A stretch of 13,160 bases of DNA from UBA1146 sp963854815 (GCA_963854815.1 CAWLAN010000077.1:1-13160), one strand, 5' to 3'; shown: positions 1 through 8,596, counted from the stretch's first letter. A program made the numbers and translations. Notes: generated from the letters alone by a model not told the origin.

Positions 1-148
1 TCATGATAATACTCCCAACCACCTCTCTGCGCTGATTCCATCATCTTGTCAGAGCCCTATTGAATCACCCTTCGGTCCAAACAACACCGCAGTAGAGTGG
101 CTCTCCCACCCTCCTCCGGATGTTGTGCATTGCACTGCTGTCGAGTCA
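1..148. other. Region downstream of the M4 protease, nothing recognised
   Basis: These 148 bases at the left edge follow the protease stop codon. I see no gene with a ribosome site and no hairpin plus T-tract. A terminator for the protease may lie further left, outside the window. Confidence 0.4.
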
Positions 149-3100
149 TCAGGAGCAGGAATTGTACTCGGCGCAATCGAGCGCCGTCCCGGAGGGGTCT
201 GGACCGCAGGCCCCACCGAAGGGTGGGGGTGGCGCATCTCCAGCGGTAAACAGGTACGAGAGCAGATAAATGGCATCTGCGATGTTCGCCAGTTCATCAT
301 CGTTCGTATCCGCGGCGTCTGAACACAGGATCACTCCACCGAGAAAGAGTATATCGAGCAATGAAATTGCGTCCGCCAGATTGATAGAAGCATCATCATT
401 GATGTCTCCCCGCACGAATCCACCGACGACAGGAGTCAAGGTGATGGTGCCATCGACGCCGGTCACGTTGACCGATCCAGAACCCACCACCACGATCACT
501 TCGACAGGAGGAGTCCCCAGCGAATCGGAGATGGCCAACGTTGTTGTCACATCCACCGTAGAGCCGACCAGTCCCCCCGGCACCGTGTCATAACTGGCCG
601 TAACCAGCTCGATAGCCGTTGCGAACTGAATCGTCACGATGCCCCCGAAACTGTAAACACAGCCAACCGTGAAACCATCTGTAAAGAGATTCACATCGAT
701 GAAGTCGGGGCCAGAACCACCGTTGAGGTCATCGAGGATCTGAGCCCCCGCACCCCCTGTCACTGTCAGGATTGAAGGATCGTGACTCACTCCGAGCGAG
801 AAACCCTGGGTGTCGTTGGGATATCCGCCATTGGCCGCGTCCTCCGCCAAGGTGAAAGAAGCCTCGAAACTGGCAGCTCCTGTTGCTTCGGGGAAAGGCA
901 CCGTCTGCTCGGTAGCCGTGAGGATGAAGCCGGTGGGTTCCAGAGTCACGGTTCCACTCTCACCGATCACTCCCACAGCAACACCTGTATCGGTGGCAAC
1001 GATATTCTGGACCGGAGGATTGCCGAGGTTCTCGACGAATTGCAACGTCGTGACGACGGTGCCTGTGGCACCTGCGAGTGCTCCGGGTAACGTCTGGTAG
1101 GTAACCGTCACGATCGCTGTCTCGGTGACCATCTGGAGCGTCTCTACGAGTGTGAAACTGAAAACACATCCGGCAGTGATCCCGTCGGGATAACTTGCGG
1201 AATCGAAGAAATCTGGCCCGTTGCCCCCATCGAGGTCTGCGACAGGGCCTGCAGGCTCCGCTGAAGTGGCCTCCAGTAACGACTCGTCATGACCGAGGCC
1301 GACCGAGAAGCCAGCAGTATTGGTTGGAAATCCGGGATTGCTGGTGAGTTCCTGACAGACCACATCGGTCTCGAACAGTGCTCCTGCAGTGTTGTAGCTG
1401 CTGTTCACATCCAGGGCACGCATGGTGAAGCCGGCGGTCTGGACAATTTCCACATCACAGGTCGATTGCGGAGCCTGCTGGTTGCCTCCACAGGATCCCG
1501 TAACACCGTAGGTGTGACTACCAATCGGCACCGAGAAGTCAGCATAGTTGGTAAGAGTCCCCAAAAGAGTCGCAATGATGATGCCATCTCTACGGACGGT
1601 GATCTCCGTGTAGGCTTCACCATTAGCCCAGGAGAGCAGCGCATCGTTACCCGAGCCCTGGGAGCAAGCCAGAGAAGTGGTTCCCTCACAGATACAGTCA
1701 GGGTCTCCGACACAGTCGGGATCCTCGCAATCGACGAGACCATCGTTGTCATCATCGGTTCCGTTGGAACAGTTCTCGACGGCTCCCCCACCACCTCCGA
1801 CAAAATTGACGTCGAGTTGACCGGTACCGGTAGTTCCCTCACTCCAGGAAGCCACTCGAACCAGATAGGTTTCTCCGCCGGTCACCGGAACATTCTCGAC
1901 GACGGAGGTGAAGGAACTGCAACCCCCGGTATCACCGTTACAAGCCAACTGCGTCAGTCCTCCGCCACAGTTGCCACTGTAGACAAGAAGGTCGGTATCC
2001 CAGTTGGCGATATTACAGGTGCTGACAGTGAGAAGCCCATCCTCGGGTGGAAGATAGGAATACCAGATGTCATTGCCGACATCGCCGAGGAAAGTACCGG
2101 CACACTGCGAGGAGTCTCCCGGCGGACCTCCCGAGGTGGCATTGTTACTATCGATATCGTTGAGACCAACAAAGAGTGTAATCGACCCTGCGCAGTCGTC
2201 ATTGGAAGGCGGCGGACCAGGAGGAGCCTGGCCACAGACCGGCTCTGACATCCCCACGGCAATCATCGAAGCCGCTACCTGGTCAGCATCGTCCTGGGTA
2301 AAAACATCACCAGGAGTACCGGTGCGAGGATCATTGGGACTACTGTTGACCAGATCGGAGGCTGCCTGGTTCATCAGCGTTTCCGCCTCCGGAAAATCTG
2401 TACCGGCAGTCATGTATACGGTCAGTGCCCGGAAGTACACCGCTACAGCCTTGGTCAGACCGATGGGGCTGATCGTCTGCCCGTTGAAGTCCTTACCGTC
2501 GACGAGCATCGAGAACGAATGATTCAGAACCCCGCTGCCGCTGTGAACACCACCGTTATCGGAGGGCCCACAGGCGTTTTGGTTGTAGAGAGGATCGGTA
2601 GTACTCGGAGGATCACCGAAACACTCCGGGAACCACATATCCCGGATCGCATCGAGACTCGTTTCTTCACCCAGCCTCCAGCGTGCGGAACCATCGTTGC
2701 AATCGGTACGGGCCGTGTTGGGAGTATCCAGACCTCCACCACTAGATCCTCCAGGCCACGGTGTCCCACCAGGAGGTCCCACATCGGATACATCTCCATT
2801 CCATAGGTCGACTGCTTCGCCGAATATGTCGGAATATGCCTCATTCAGTTGACCCGATTGGTTCTGGTAGATCAGGTCCGCGGTGAACTGGATCAGCCCG
2901 TGCGTGAACTCGTGAGCCACCACATCGTCGGTGGCCAGACCGTCGCACAAGGCGACCTGATTTCCATTCCAGATGGCGTTGGGACAGATTCCATCGTCCC
3001 AGTGGACGGTGGAAGTCCACGTTCCACCACTACCGTCGAGGGAATCACGGCCGAGCCCATCGAAGAGAAGCCGATAGAAGTCTCCGGAAGTATCGTAAGT

Positions 3101-3871
3101 ATCATCGACTTCCAGATCTCCGGTCGCTGCAGCTCCTTCGGCTCTTGCCAGATTGCCCGGCAAACCACCACCCGATCCGTCATAGACTTCACGGAAAAGA
3201 GCGGTGTGGACCGCCGGCCAGTGATCGACGAGTTCACCTGTCAGGGCATCGACGAGGACATGTTGTGCGAGCATCTCGGAGCCCTCGAGAACCAGGTGAT
3301 GGGCCAGAACCGGTCGTTGAAGGGTGGGATCTCCCCACCACCCCGGATTCGCGATCACGAGTTCAGCATCACTGGTCTGTACCAGCACGCTTTGCTCCAG
3401 AGCAACCTCGGCCACAGCCACGGCTTCCTCGACGGTGATGGACGGCTTCACATCCAGTTTCTTGGGCATCGGATAGAAGTCGCCATTGATGACCAGAGGT
3501 GTCCCATCGGGTCGCAAGTGAACCTTGATCACACCGGTAAAGACTTTCACCCCGAGGTGAACTTGTTGAAAAGTGTGGTGAATCTGGCCCAGCGAACATC
3601 GTTCGGTCCGAACGATCTCCAGTTCTTGCTGGGGAAAACGAATTCCCAGACGATCACCGTGAGTGCGTAGCAGCTGGTAAACATCGTTCAGATCGGGTTC
3701 AACACCCTCGGGGAGGGCCAAAGGATCTCCACCGGTACCGACGATATGATGGACTCGATGGGTGAGGGGTGAACGGCTCTCCTCGACACTCCCGTCGATC
3801 GATTGAGCCGTTGCTACCGCCACAATTACGCAATTCGCCCACAGGAAAGCGATAGCGAATACTCCTCGCAT
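149..3871 (-). CDS. Secreted M4 (thermolysin-type) metalloprotease with cohesin-like repeats and dockerin-like C-terminus
   Basis: Predicted exported zinc endopeptidase of 1240 aa. Residues 1-23 form a signal peptide ending near A-T-A-Q. Residues about 60-135 resemble the fungalysin/thermolysin propeptide. The M4 catalytic domain spans about 225-540. It has H-E-F-T-H (H320, E321, H324), the third zinc ligand E344 in N-E-A-Y-S-D exactly 20 residues later, and a thermolysin-like late histidine, H443, in G-G-V-H-S-G-S-G. Next come a PPC-like beta domain (about 555-692), an Asp-rich calcium-type loop (about 700-727), an FN3-like stretch (about 731-806), two cohesin-like repeats (813-975, 980-1146) and the dockerin-like module (1151-1240). 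All catalytic residues are present, so it is probably active. The long C-terminal extension is unusual next to secreted M4 enzymes of about 500-600 aa. An AGGGA ribosome site at 3877-3881 lies 5 nt before the ATG. The family call is firm; the substrate is unknown. Confidence 0.93.
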   Translation of the reverse strand: MRGVFAIAFLWANCVIVAVATAQSIDGSVEESRSPLTHRVHHIVGTGGDPLALPEGVEPDLNDVYQLLRTHGDRLGIRFPQQELEIVRTERCSLGQIHHTFQQVHLGVKVFTGVIKVHLRPDGTPLVINGDFYPMPKKLDVKPSITVEEAVAVAEVALEQSVLVQTSDAELVIANPGWWGDPTLQRPVLAHHLVLEGSEMLAQHVLVDALTGELVDHWPAVHTALFREVYDGSGGGLPGNLARAEGAAATGDLEVDDTYDTSGDFYRLLFDGLGRDSLDGSGGTWTSTVHWDDGICPNAIWNGNQVALCDGLATDDVVAHEFTHGLIQFTADLIYQNQSGQLNEAYSDIFGEAVDLWNGDVSDVGPPGGTPWPGGSSGGGLDTPNTARTDCNDGSARWRLGEETSLDAIRDMWFPECFGDPPSTTDPLYNQNACGPSDNGGVHSGSGVLNHSFSMLVDGKDFNGQTISPIGLTKAVAVYFRALTVYMTAGTDFPEAETLMNQAASDLVNSSPNDPRTGTPGDVFTQDDADQVAASMIAVGMSEPVCGQAPPGPPPSNDDCAGSITLFVGLNDIDSNNATSGGPPGDSSQCAGTFLGDVGNDIWYSYLPPEDGLLTVSTCNIANWDTDLLVYSGNCGGGLTQLACNGDTGGCSSFTSVVENVPVTGGETYLVRVASWSEGTTGTGQLDVNFVGGGGGAVENCSNGTDDDNDGLVDCEDPDCVGDPDCICEGTTSLACSQGSGNDALLSWANGEAYTEITVRRDGIIIATLLGTLTNYADFSVPIGSHTYGVTGSCGGNQQAPQSTCDVEIVQTAGFTMRALDVNSSYNTAGALFETDVVCQELTSNPGFPTNTAGFSVGLGHDESLLEATSAEPAGPVADLDGGNGPDFFDSASYPDGITAGCVFSFTLVETLQMVTETAIVTVTYQTLPGALAGATGTVVTTLQFVENLGNPPVQNIVATDTGVAVGVIGESGTVTLEPTGFILTATEQTVPFPEATGAASFEASFTLAEDAANGGYPNDTQGFSLGVSHDPSILTVTGGAGAQILDDLNGGSGPDFIDVNLFTDGFTVGCVYSFGGIVTIQFATAIELVTASYDTVPGGLVGSTVDVTTTLAISDSLGTPPVEVIVVVGSGSVNVTGVDGTITLTPVVGGFVRGDINDDASINLADAISLLDILFLGGVILCSDAADTNDDELANIADAIYLLSYLFTAGDAPPPPFGGACGPDPSGTALDCAEYNSCS
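434..1435 (-). repeat. Two cohesin-like protein repeats in the M4 protease
   Basis: Repeat 1 spans residues 813-975 (947-1435) and repeat 2 spans 980-1146 (434-934). Each follows the plan seen in the three downstream paralogues: a G-F-S-x-G-x-x-H-D core, then D-L-(D/N)-G-G-x-G-P-D-F, then a D-G-(I/F)-T-x-G-C strand, a (V/A)-x-Y-x-T-(L/V)-P-G strand and a L-G-x-P-P-V turn. Repeat 2 is closest to the third repeat of the protein at 4269-6146. The pattern of a beta strand with a 'Y/H-D-x-x-L-L' core resembles cohesin/CBM-type beta sandwiches. That fold assignment is inference. Confidence 0.75.
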
Positions 3872-4198
3872 GGAAGTCCCTTTCGCGATGGTCTTCTTAC
3901 GTGATCCATCCAGATCTTCTGATTACGGCGGACAGAACCCGGTGCACAAGCGAGGCACGCTGGCCAGGAAAGTCAGGCCAGGAAAACAACCCGTTGGAAC
4001 ACGGAAGGCGTCCTCACCTCGGCCTGCACCATACCCCTCGATGGTAGCCACCCCACCGCCAGACCGCAACGAGCCCCTCGGCTGAAGAACCGCCGTTGTT
4101 GCCCTTTCACACCAACAACCGGAAACAGATTCCGACCTCCCCGACAGGGGTCAATAAATCTTCCATCGCGGTGCTATCACCGGAGGATCTCCCCCGCC
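3872..4198. other. Gene-free region upstream of the M4 protease
   Basis: These 327 bases lie between the terminator of the gene at 4269 and the protease start. The short plus-strand frames here (starting 3870 and 4096) have low-complexity, Pro/Arg-rich products and no ribosome site, so I do not call them. The protease promoter must lie here, but I find no copy of the TTGAGG-N17-TATCCT element used by the neighbouring genes. A direct repeat GGCCAGGAAA occurs at 3962-3971 and 3976-3985. CTGGCC (3960-3965) can pair with GGCCAG (3976-3981) to give a small hairpin in the leader. Its meaning is unknown. Confidence 0.5.
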
Positions 4199-4246
4199 AA
4201 AAAAAAAGAGGCTGCCGACATCCCCAGTGGGACATCCGCAGCCTCT
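4199..4246 (-). terminator. Rho-independent terminator of the repeat protein at 4269-6146
   Basis: In the minus-strand transcript an 8-bp stem GAGGCTGC/GCAGCCTC (arms 4238-4245 and 4208-4215, plus one further A-T pair) is followed at once by nine Ts (4199-4207). The loop contains a second small stem, TCCC/GGGA. It starts about 23 bases after the stop codon. This is the clearest terminator in the window, and it separates this gene from the M4 protease gene. Confidence 0.9.
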
Positions 4247-4268
4247 CAATAGCCCAGAACGTGGAGAA

Positions 4269-6146
4269 TCAGGGGCAGGCAGCGCTGTCAAAATCGTCAC
4301 AACTCAGCGCTCCCGGGGTCGGATCCGCACCGCAGAAGCCGAACGGGGACGGAGGCTCAGCACCAGCAGTAAAGAGGAACCCCAGCAAGTAAATCGGGTC
4401 CGCGATGTTTACCGTATTGTCATCGTTAATATCGGAGGAAAGCAGGCAATTCACAGAACCCCCGGTAAAGAGGAAAGCGAGCAGGCTGATGGGGTCGGCG
4501 ATGTTGATGGTACCATCGATGTTGACGTCACCTCTCTGGAACCCACCGCCGGGGATCAAGGTGATGGTCCCGTCCTGGCCGAACATCGCGCTGGCTTGAG
4601 AATCCACCACCACTATGGCAACCACCGGAGGAGTACCGAGGGTGTTCGTGATGTCGAGGATCGTGATCACGTCATCGGTCGTCCCGGCAAGAGCTGCCGC
4701 AACGGTGTCATAACTGGCAGTAACCAGTTCGGTGGCAGCCACAAACTGGATCAGTTCCGTTCCCGCAAAACTGTAGACACATCCGAAGGTAACTCCTCCT
4801 GCAAACAGGTTGCAGTCGAAGAAACTGGCCCCATTCCCCGCATCGAGATCGTCGAGCACGGCAGCTGAATCACACGCAGTCGCGGTCAAGAGCGACGAAT
4901 CATGAGCAACTCCAAAGGAGAAGCCCTGGGTATCCGTCGGGAAGGTCGGATTGTCCGGGTTTTCCTGCAATGTGAACGAGGCAGTGAAACTGCCCGCACC
5001 AGTAGTAGGAGAAAAGGACGCCGTCTGATCAACAGCGACCAACGTGAAGGGCGGGTTCGGCTGGATTGACAGATTGACTGTAAATCCGCTGGCGAAGATC
5101 GCAATTCCGTTACCGACCACGATCACCGGATCCACTGGAGGAGAGCCGAGATCGCTCGCCAAGGTGAGTGCGGTATCGACAGCATCATCGACCCCGTTGA
5201 AAGCCCCGGGCACACTCGAGTACGAGATACCAACGATCTCCTGTGAGGTGTCGAACGTGATCGTCTCTGCTCCCTGGAAGTCAAAGATACAGCCAACGGT
5301 GAATCCATCGGGGAAGATCGTGCCATCGAAATATTCGGCGCCACTGCCACCGTCCAGAGCAGCCAGCGCAGATCCTTCATCGATCGAGGTCACTTGCAGG
5401 TAAACAGGATCGTGTCGGTACGCAAACTGAAAACCCTGTGTCGCTGTCAGGTCTGCAGGATCACCCCCCTGAATGAGGCTGAAGTCCGCTCCGAAACTCA
5501 CCGATCCACCGTTGGGTCCGGTAGCCACGAGGGACTGATCGGGAGACGAGATCTCGAAGACGAGCGGGGGCGGAGGCATGAAGGTGATGTCGAAGGGTTG
5601 GCCGATGAGCGGAAGGGCCCCTCCTGCACAGTCCGACATGATATTGTCGATGATCGGACTCCCCAGGTCATTCGACATGAAGATCTGCGTGACAATATCG
5701 TTGGTAATTCCGTTGAGGGCTCCAGGGATGGTTTCATAGTCGATCCTGAGTACCGGTGTCACAGAATTGAAGGCGAGCGGTGCGTCAAACGTAAAAGAAA
5801 ATACGATTCCGATGGTAAAGCCGCTGCCGACGATCTGGCCATCGATGAAATCGGGACCAGCACCACCATTCAACGCTGCCACTGCTCCGAGAGTGGTTGG
5901 AAACCCAGCCGGATCAATCTCGAGTAACGATGTGTCATGACTGTACTGGAACTGGAATCCACACATCTCAGCGCCAGTATCAGTGATCTCGTCGATGTTG
6001 TAATTCGCTGAAAATGGGATCGTCGAACCAGGTGTCACCACGAAGTTCTGATTTGTCGAGGTCACCTGGAAGGACTGAGCCGCTGCAAACGACCCGAACA
6101 GAAGCAGCACCCCCATCAGCGAGACGAAAAGAAATGTACGTTTCAT
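4269..6146 (-). CDS. Secreted protein with three cohesin-like repeats and a dockerin-like C-terminal module
   Basis: A 625-aa exported structural or binding protein with no catalytic motif that I recognise. Residues 1-24 form a signal peptide (M-K-R-T, hydrophobic core, A-A-A-Q). Three repeats follow at about 24-193, 196-356 and 366-533, then the module at 535-625 with two EF-hand-like loops (D-V-N-I-D-G-T-I-N and D-I-N-D-D-N-T-V-N, each followed by I-A-D-P-I) and a Cys tail. I chose the ATG at 6146 because AGGGAG (6152-6157) lies 5 nt upstream and the signal peptide begins there. The longer frame to 6257 would put a charged, unrelated stretch in front. The gene has its own candidate promoter (6382-6413) and terminator (4199-4246). 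Repeat 2 is closest to repeat 2 of the 6512-8413 protein, and repeat 3 to repeat 2 of the M4 protease, so the protein looks like a mosaic. Function unknown. Confidence 0.9.
   Translation of the reverse strand: MKRTFLFVSLMGVLLLFGSFAAAQSFQVTSTNQNFVVTPGSTIPFSANYNIDEITDTGAEMCGFQFQYSHDTSLLEIDPAGFPTTLGAVAALNGGAGPDFIDGQIVGSGFTIGIVFSFTFDAPLAFNSVTPVLRIDYETIPGALNGITNDIVTQIFMSNDLGSPIIDNIMSDCAGGALPLIGQPFDITFMPPPPLVFEISSPDQSLVATGPNGGSVSFGADFSLIQGGDPADLTATQGFQFAYRHDPVYLQVTSIDEGSALAALDGGSGAEYFDGTIFPDGFTVGCIFDFQGAETITFDTSQEIVGISYSSVPGAFNGVDDAVDTALTLASDLGSPPVDPVIVVGNGIAIFASGFTVNLSIQPNPPFTLVAVDQTASFSPTTGAGSFTASFTLQENPDNPTFPTDTQGFSFGVAHDSSLLTATACDSAAVLDDLDAGNGASFFDCNLFAGGVTFGCVYSFAGTELIQFVAATELVTASYDTVAAALAGTTDDVITILDITNTLGTPPVVAIVVVDSQASAMFGQDGTITLIPGGGFQRGDVNIDGTINIADPISLLAFLFTGGSVNCLLSSDINDDNTVNIADPIYLLGFLFTAGAEPPSPFGFCGADPTPGALSCDDFDSAACP
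4548..6077 (-). repeat. Array of three cohesin-like protein repeats
   Basis: Repeat 1 spans 5568-6077, repeat 2 spans 5079-5561 and repeat 3 spans 4548-5051. All share the H-D-x-x-x-L core, the A-L-(N/D)-G-G-x-G or D-L-D-A-G-N-G loop, and the strand before (V/I)-F/Y-x-F. Repeat 1 lacks the cysteine that repeats 2 and 3 carry in that strand (G-F-T-I-G-I against G-F-T-V-G-C and G-V-T-F-G-C). Repeat 3 has two further cysteines (C425, C444). Confidence 0.75.
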
Positions 6147-6151
6147 GAATA

Positions 6152-6157
6152 CTCCCT
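6152..6157 (-). promoter_or_regulatory. Ribosome binding site fixing the start at 6146
   Basis: AGGGAG on the minus strand lies 5 nt before the ATG at 6146. It decides this start over the in-frame upstream start at 6257, which would also displace the signal peptide from the N-terminus. Confidence 0.75.
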
Positions 6158-6381
6158 CATGAGCCAGGAACAGGTACCCACCACTACCAAAAGACGAGGC
6201 CGGAAAGAACCATCCGGCGACACACCTCTCGAATTTCTCGATGAGACTACGTCCCACTCCTCGTTAAAATTATTTCACCCAAGAGCCTAGACAAAAATAT
6301 GACGGAACAATCCGACAGTCGGTATTCTATCGGCTGAAGCGTCTGGGTAGAAGCACACCGCCCCACCCTCACCCACTGCAA

Positions 6382-6413
6382 GAGGATAAACCGCCTCTAT
6401 TGGCACCTCAACG
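6382..6413 (-). promoter_or_regulatory. Candidate sigma-70-type promoter, copy 1, for the gene at 4269-6146
   Basis: On the minus strand TTGAGG (6406-6411) and TATCCT (6383-6388) are separated by 17 bp. Each hexamer matches the -35 and -10 consensus at four of six positions. The same 32-bp layout recurs at 8565-8596 and 10264-10295, each upstream of a paralogous gene, with the hexamers kept and the spacer middle diverged. It would give a leader of roughly 230 nt. Confidence 0.6.
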
Positions 6414-6446
6414 TCGAGATAGTCAGGTTGAGAGCCTGAAAATGAA

Positions 6447-6486
6447 GCAGGCTGCGAAAAAGATCTACCTGATGAACACAGCCTGT
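6447..6486 (-). terminator. Hairpin downstream of the 6512-8413 gene, probable weak terminator
   Basis: CAGGCTG (6448-6454) and CAGCCTG (6479-6485) form a 7-bp stem with a 24-nt loop, starting about 26 nt after the stop codon. The transcript continues with CTTCATTTT, so the U-tract is poor. The stretch aligns with the hairpin after the paralogue at 8693-10072 (shared ...GGCTGCGAA... and a following TGTTAAAG-like sequence). That supports it as a conserved 3' element. Confidence 0.5.
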
Positions 6487-6511
6487 TAAAGCCAAGTATT
6501 GTCCCTTGAAC

Positions 6512-8413
6512 TCAAGCACAGGAGTCAAAGGAATCGCACCCCAGTGTCCCTTCCGTGGGATCTGGACCACAATTGCCACTGCCGGGAGGTAGTGGGCCGC
6601 CATTGAACAATGCCGCCAGGATGTAGATCGGATCGGCAATGTCCTTCAATTCATCGTCGTTTCCATCACAGGCGTCATCACAGGGGACGAAGCCCCCCAG
6701 AAACAGGTTATCGAGCAGTGTGATGGGATCGGCGATATCGAATAAGCCGTCATCGTTGCAGTCTCCGCGGTCGAATCCACCGGTCGCGACCAGCGAGATT
6801 TCTCCCGAGTCGCTCACCATCGCATTCGACTGGCCTCCGACCACCATCACGAGCGTGACACTATTGGGCCCGAGCCCCGCGATCGGCGTCAACTGTGTCA
6901 CAATCGTGTCGCCAGCCTCAGTACCGGCTAACGTCCCTGCCACCGTTTCGTAATCGGCAGTGGTCAGTTCCGTTTCGGTGGGAAACTGTGCCACGGTAAT
7001 ATTCTGGAAATCGTAGATGCAGCCGACGGTGCACCCATCCGGATAGATTCCCACCTGGAAGTAATCCGCTCCTGCGCCGCCATTCATCGCCTGAAGAATG
7101 GCTCCTTGGTGCACGTCGATCACGCTCAACAGGTTCGAATCATGGCTGATTCCGAAGGAGAAGCCCTGGGTGTCGTTGGGGTAGCCGCTATTGTCCTGAT
7201 CCTCGGTCATGGTGATGCTATTGGTAAACGAACCAACTCCGCTGACACTGGAGAAAGTCGCCTGCTGATCCGTACAGCGCAATGTAAAGACACTGGAAGG
7301 TGCCGGAGTGAGTCCGACCGTAAATGGCAACGCCTCCGCATCGATGGAGGTACCCTCATCCACCACCACAACGGGAGTGAGGGGGGGCGAACCGAGATTG
7401 CTGGATTCCTCAACGACCGTTGACTGGGTCCCGGTAGCACCGTCGAGTGCCCCGGAGACGCTCGAGTAACTCACATCGACCACTTCGGCCGCTGTCGCGA
7501 ACGTTATCGTTTCCTGGAGTTGGAAATCATAAGTACAACCGATGGTGAATCCATCGATGTAGATCATCTCGCCAAAGAACTCGGCTCCATTGCCCCCATC
7601 GAGAACCGCGATCGCCGCTCCCTGTGAAACGCTATCGACTTGCAACATCGCCGGATCGTGTTGATAGCCGAACTGGAACGCATAGGTTGGCTTCGCCACG
7701 GCAGCGGGATCGGACAGATCCTGCTCGATACTGAAACTGGAGATGAAACTGGCAACCCCCCCGTTGGGTCCAGAAGCGACGGCAGACTGGTCCGGGGATG
7801 AGATCACGAAGATGGGATCCGGGACTGGCGGTGGTGCCTCGAAAGTGATGAAGAAAGGCAACGACGCAGCATCCGCCGAGACACCCGCGCCAATCACGAC
7901 CACCGTGGCCGTCGGAGGCGTACCGAGATCATCGGCGGAAAAGATCTCCGTCACTACATCATCGGTGATCCCGGCGACAGCACCCGGAAGGGTCGAATAT
8001 TCGACCTCGATCATCGGTTTGGCCACCTCGAAGGTGATCACCTGCGTCTGATCGACGAAGGCATAGATCACGCCGATGGTGAAACCATCGGGAAAAATCT
8101 CTCCCTGGATGAAATCGGGACCATCATTGTTGTTGACCGCAGCCAGTTCTCCGACCACGGTCGGAACGAACGGATTCGACCCTACTACCTCGAGCAGAGC
8201 CGGATCATGATGGTAAGCAAAGGAGAAGCCCTTGGTCTCCTCGAGCGCACCGGTGACCTGCTCGATGCTGAAGGTTGCGTTGAAGGGAACGGTCCCATTT
8301 CCGGCAGACATCGACTGATCAGGAGAGGAAATCTCGAAACTCTGGCCAGCGACAAACGATCCGGTCAGCACAAGAACCGTCAGCAATGGAAAGAAGAAGA
8401 AGTTACCTCGCAT
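6512..8413 (-). CDS. Secreted protein with three cohesin-like repeats and a dockerin-like C-terminal module
   Basis: A 633-aa exported protein. Residues 1-24 form a signal peptide (M-R-G-N, Phe-rich core, V-A-G-Q). Repeats lie at about 25-193, 201-368 and 375-545, and the module at 546-633 (D-C-N-D-D-G and D-G-N-D-D-E loops, each followed by I-A-D-P-I). The start at 8413 is set by AGGGGG (8420-8425), 6 nt upstream, and by the signal peptide; the frame opens at 8449 but without support. The protein at 8693-10072 matches it almost throughout, except that it lacks repeat 2 of this one. Repeat 3 has an extra Cys pair (C461, C465 in D-G-C-T-V-G-C). It has its own candidate promoter at 8565-8596 and a downstream hairpin at 6447-6486. 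There is no enzyme motif; the likely role is structural, adhesive or binding outside the cell. That role is inference. Confidence 0.9.
   Translation of the reverse strand: MRGNFFFFPLLTVLVLTGSFVAGQSFEISSPDQSMSAGNGTVPFNATFSIEQVTGALEETKGFSFAYHHDPALLEVVGSNPFVPTVVGELAAVNNNDGPDFIQGEIFPDGFTIGVIYAFVDQTQVITFEVAKPMIEVEYSTLPGAVAGITDDVVTEIFSADDLGTPPTATVVVIGAGVSADAASLPFFITFEAPPPVPDPIFVISSPDQSAVASGPNGGVASFISSFSIEQDLSDPAAVAKPTYAFQFGYQHDPAMLQVDSVSQGAAIAVLDGGNGAEFFGEMIYIDGFTIGCTYDFQLQETITFATAAEVVDVSYSSVSGALDGATGTQSTVVEESSNLGSPPLTPVVVVDEGTSIDAEALPFTVGLTPAPSSVFTLRCTDQQATFSSVSGVGSFTNSITMTEDQDNSGYPNDTQGFSFGISHDSNLLSVIDVHQGAILQAMNGGAGADYFQVGIYPDGCTVGCIYDFQNITVAQFPTETELTTADYETVAGTLAGTEAGDTIVTQLTPIAGLGPNSVTLVMVVGGQSNAMVSDSGEISLVATGGFDRGDCNDDGLFDIADPITLLDNLFLGGFVPCDDACDGNDDELKDIADPIYILAALFNGGPLPPGSGNCGPDPTEGTLGCDSFDSCA
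6779..8341 (-). repeat. Array of three cohesin-like protein repeats
   Basis: Repeat 1 spans 7835-8341, repeat 2 spans 7310-7813 and repeat 3 spans 6779-7291. Repeats 1 and 3 have direct counterparts at 9494-10000 and 8960-9472 in the next paralogue, with long stretches of near-identical DNA (for example around 7990-8070 against 9650-9730). Repeat 2 has no counterpart there. It resembles repeat 2 of the 4269-6146 protein instead (I-S-S-P-D-Q-S, G-P-N-G-G, L-D-G-G-x-G-A-E-x-F). Confidence 0.75.
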
Positions 8414-8419
8414 ACGAAG

Positions 8420-8425
8420 CCCCCT
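8420..8425 (-). promoter_or_regulatory. Ribosome binding site fixing the start at 8413
   Basis: AGGGGG on the minus strand lies 6 nt before the ATG at 8413. The paralogue at 10072 has the same hexamer at the same spacing. It rules out the upstream in-frame start at 8449. Confidence 0.75.
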
Positions 8426-8518
8426 AGGAACAAAGGAACGAGGGACCACCCGTACTCGGAGATCGTTGCCCCACCTGGATGGACCGACATTCCGCTATTT
8501 CTGCTGTTGGCAGACAAG

Positions 8519-8544
8519 ATTGACACACCTCATTGACACACCTC
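8519..8544. repeat. Perfect tandem 13-bp repeat in the leader of the 6512-8413 gene
   Basis: ATTGACACACCTC occurs twice back to back (8519-8531 and 8532-8544). It lies between the candidate promoter at 8565-8596 and the start codon at 8413. It is absent from the leaders of the two paralogues. It could be a small slippage duplication or a paired binding site. Confidence 0.7.
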
Positions 8545-8564
8545 GGACACAATCCTCACCCCCT

Positions 8565-8596
8565 GAGGATAAACCGCCATCCGGCGCACCTCAACG
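8565..8596 (-). promoter_or_regulatory. Candidate sigma-70-type promoter, copy 2, for the gene at 6512-8413
   Basis: On the minus strand TTGAGG (8589-8594) and TATCCT (8566-8571) lie 17 bp apart. It matches copy 1 (6382-6413) at 25 of 32 positions, with all seven differences clustered in the spacer. After the -10 box both copies continue into GGGTGAGG or a close variant. The leader would be about 145 nt. Confidence 0.6.

Noticed and set aside
1289..2248. 319-aa open frame on the plus strand
   Set aside because: It lies wholly antisense to the M4 protease gene, whose motifs are clear. Its product has no recognisable domain and I see no ribosome site.
2849..3670. 273-aa open frame on the plus strand
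   Set aside because: Antisense to the propeptide and catalytic region of the M4 protease. It is a by-product of that gene's codon pattern.
3870..4392. Short plus-strand genes between the M4 protease and its neighbour
   Set aside because: No ribosome site, low-complexity products, and overlap with the terminator at 4199-4246 and the end of the next gene.
6147..6257. N-terminal extension of the 4269-6146 gene to a start at 6257
   Set aside because: It would place 37 extra residues before a clear signal peptide. The AGGGAG site supports the ATG at 6146.
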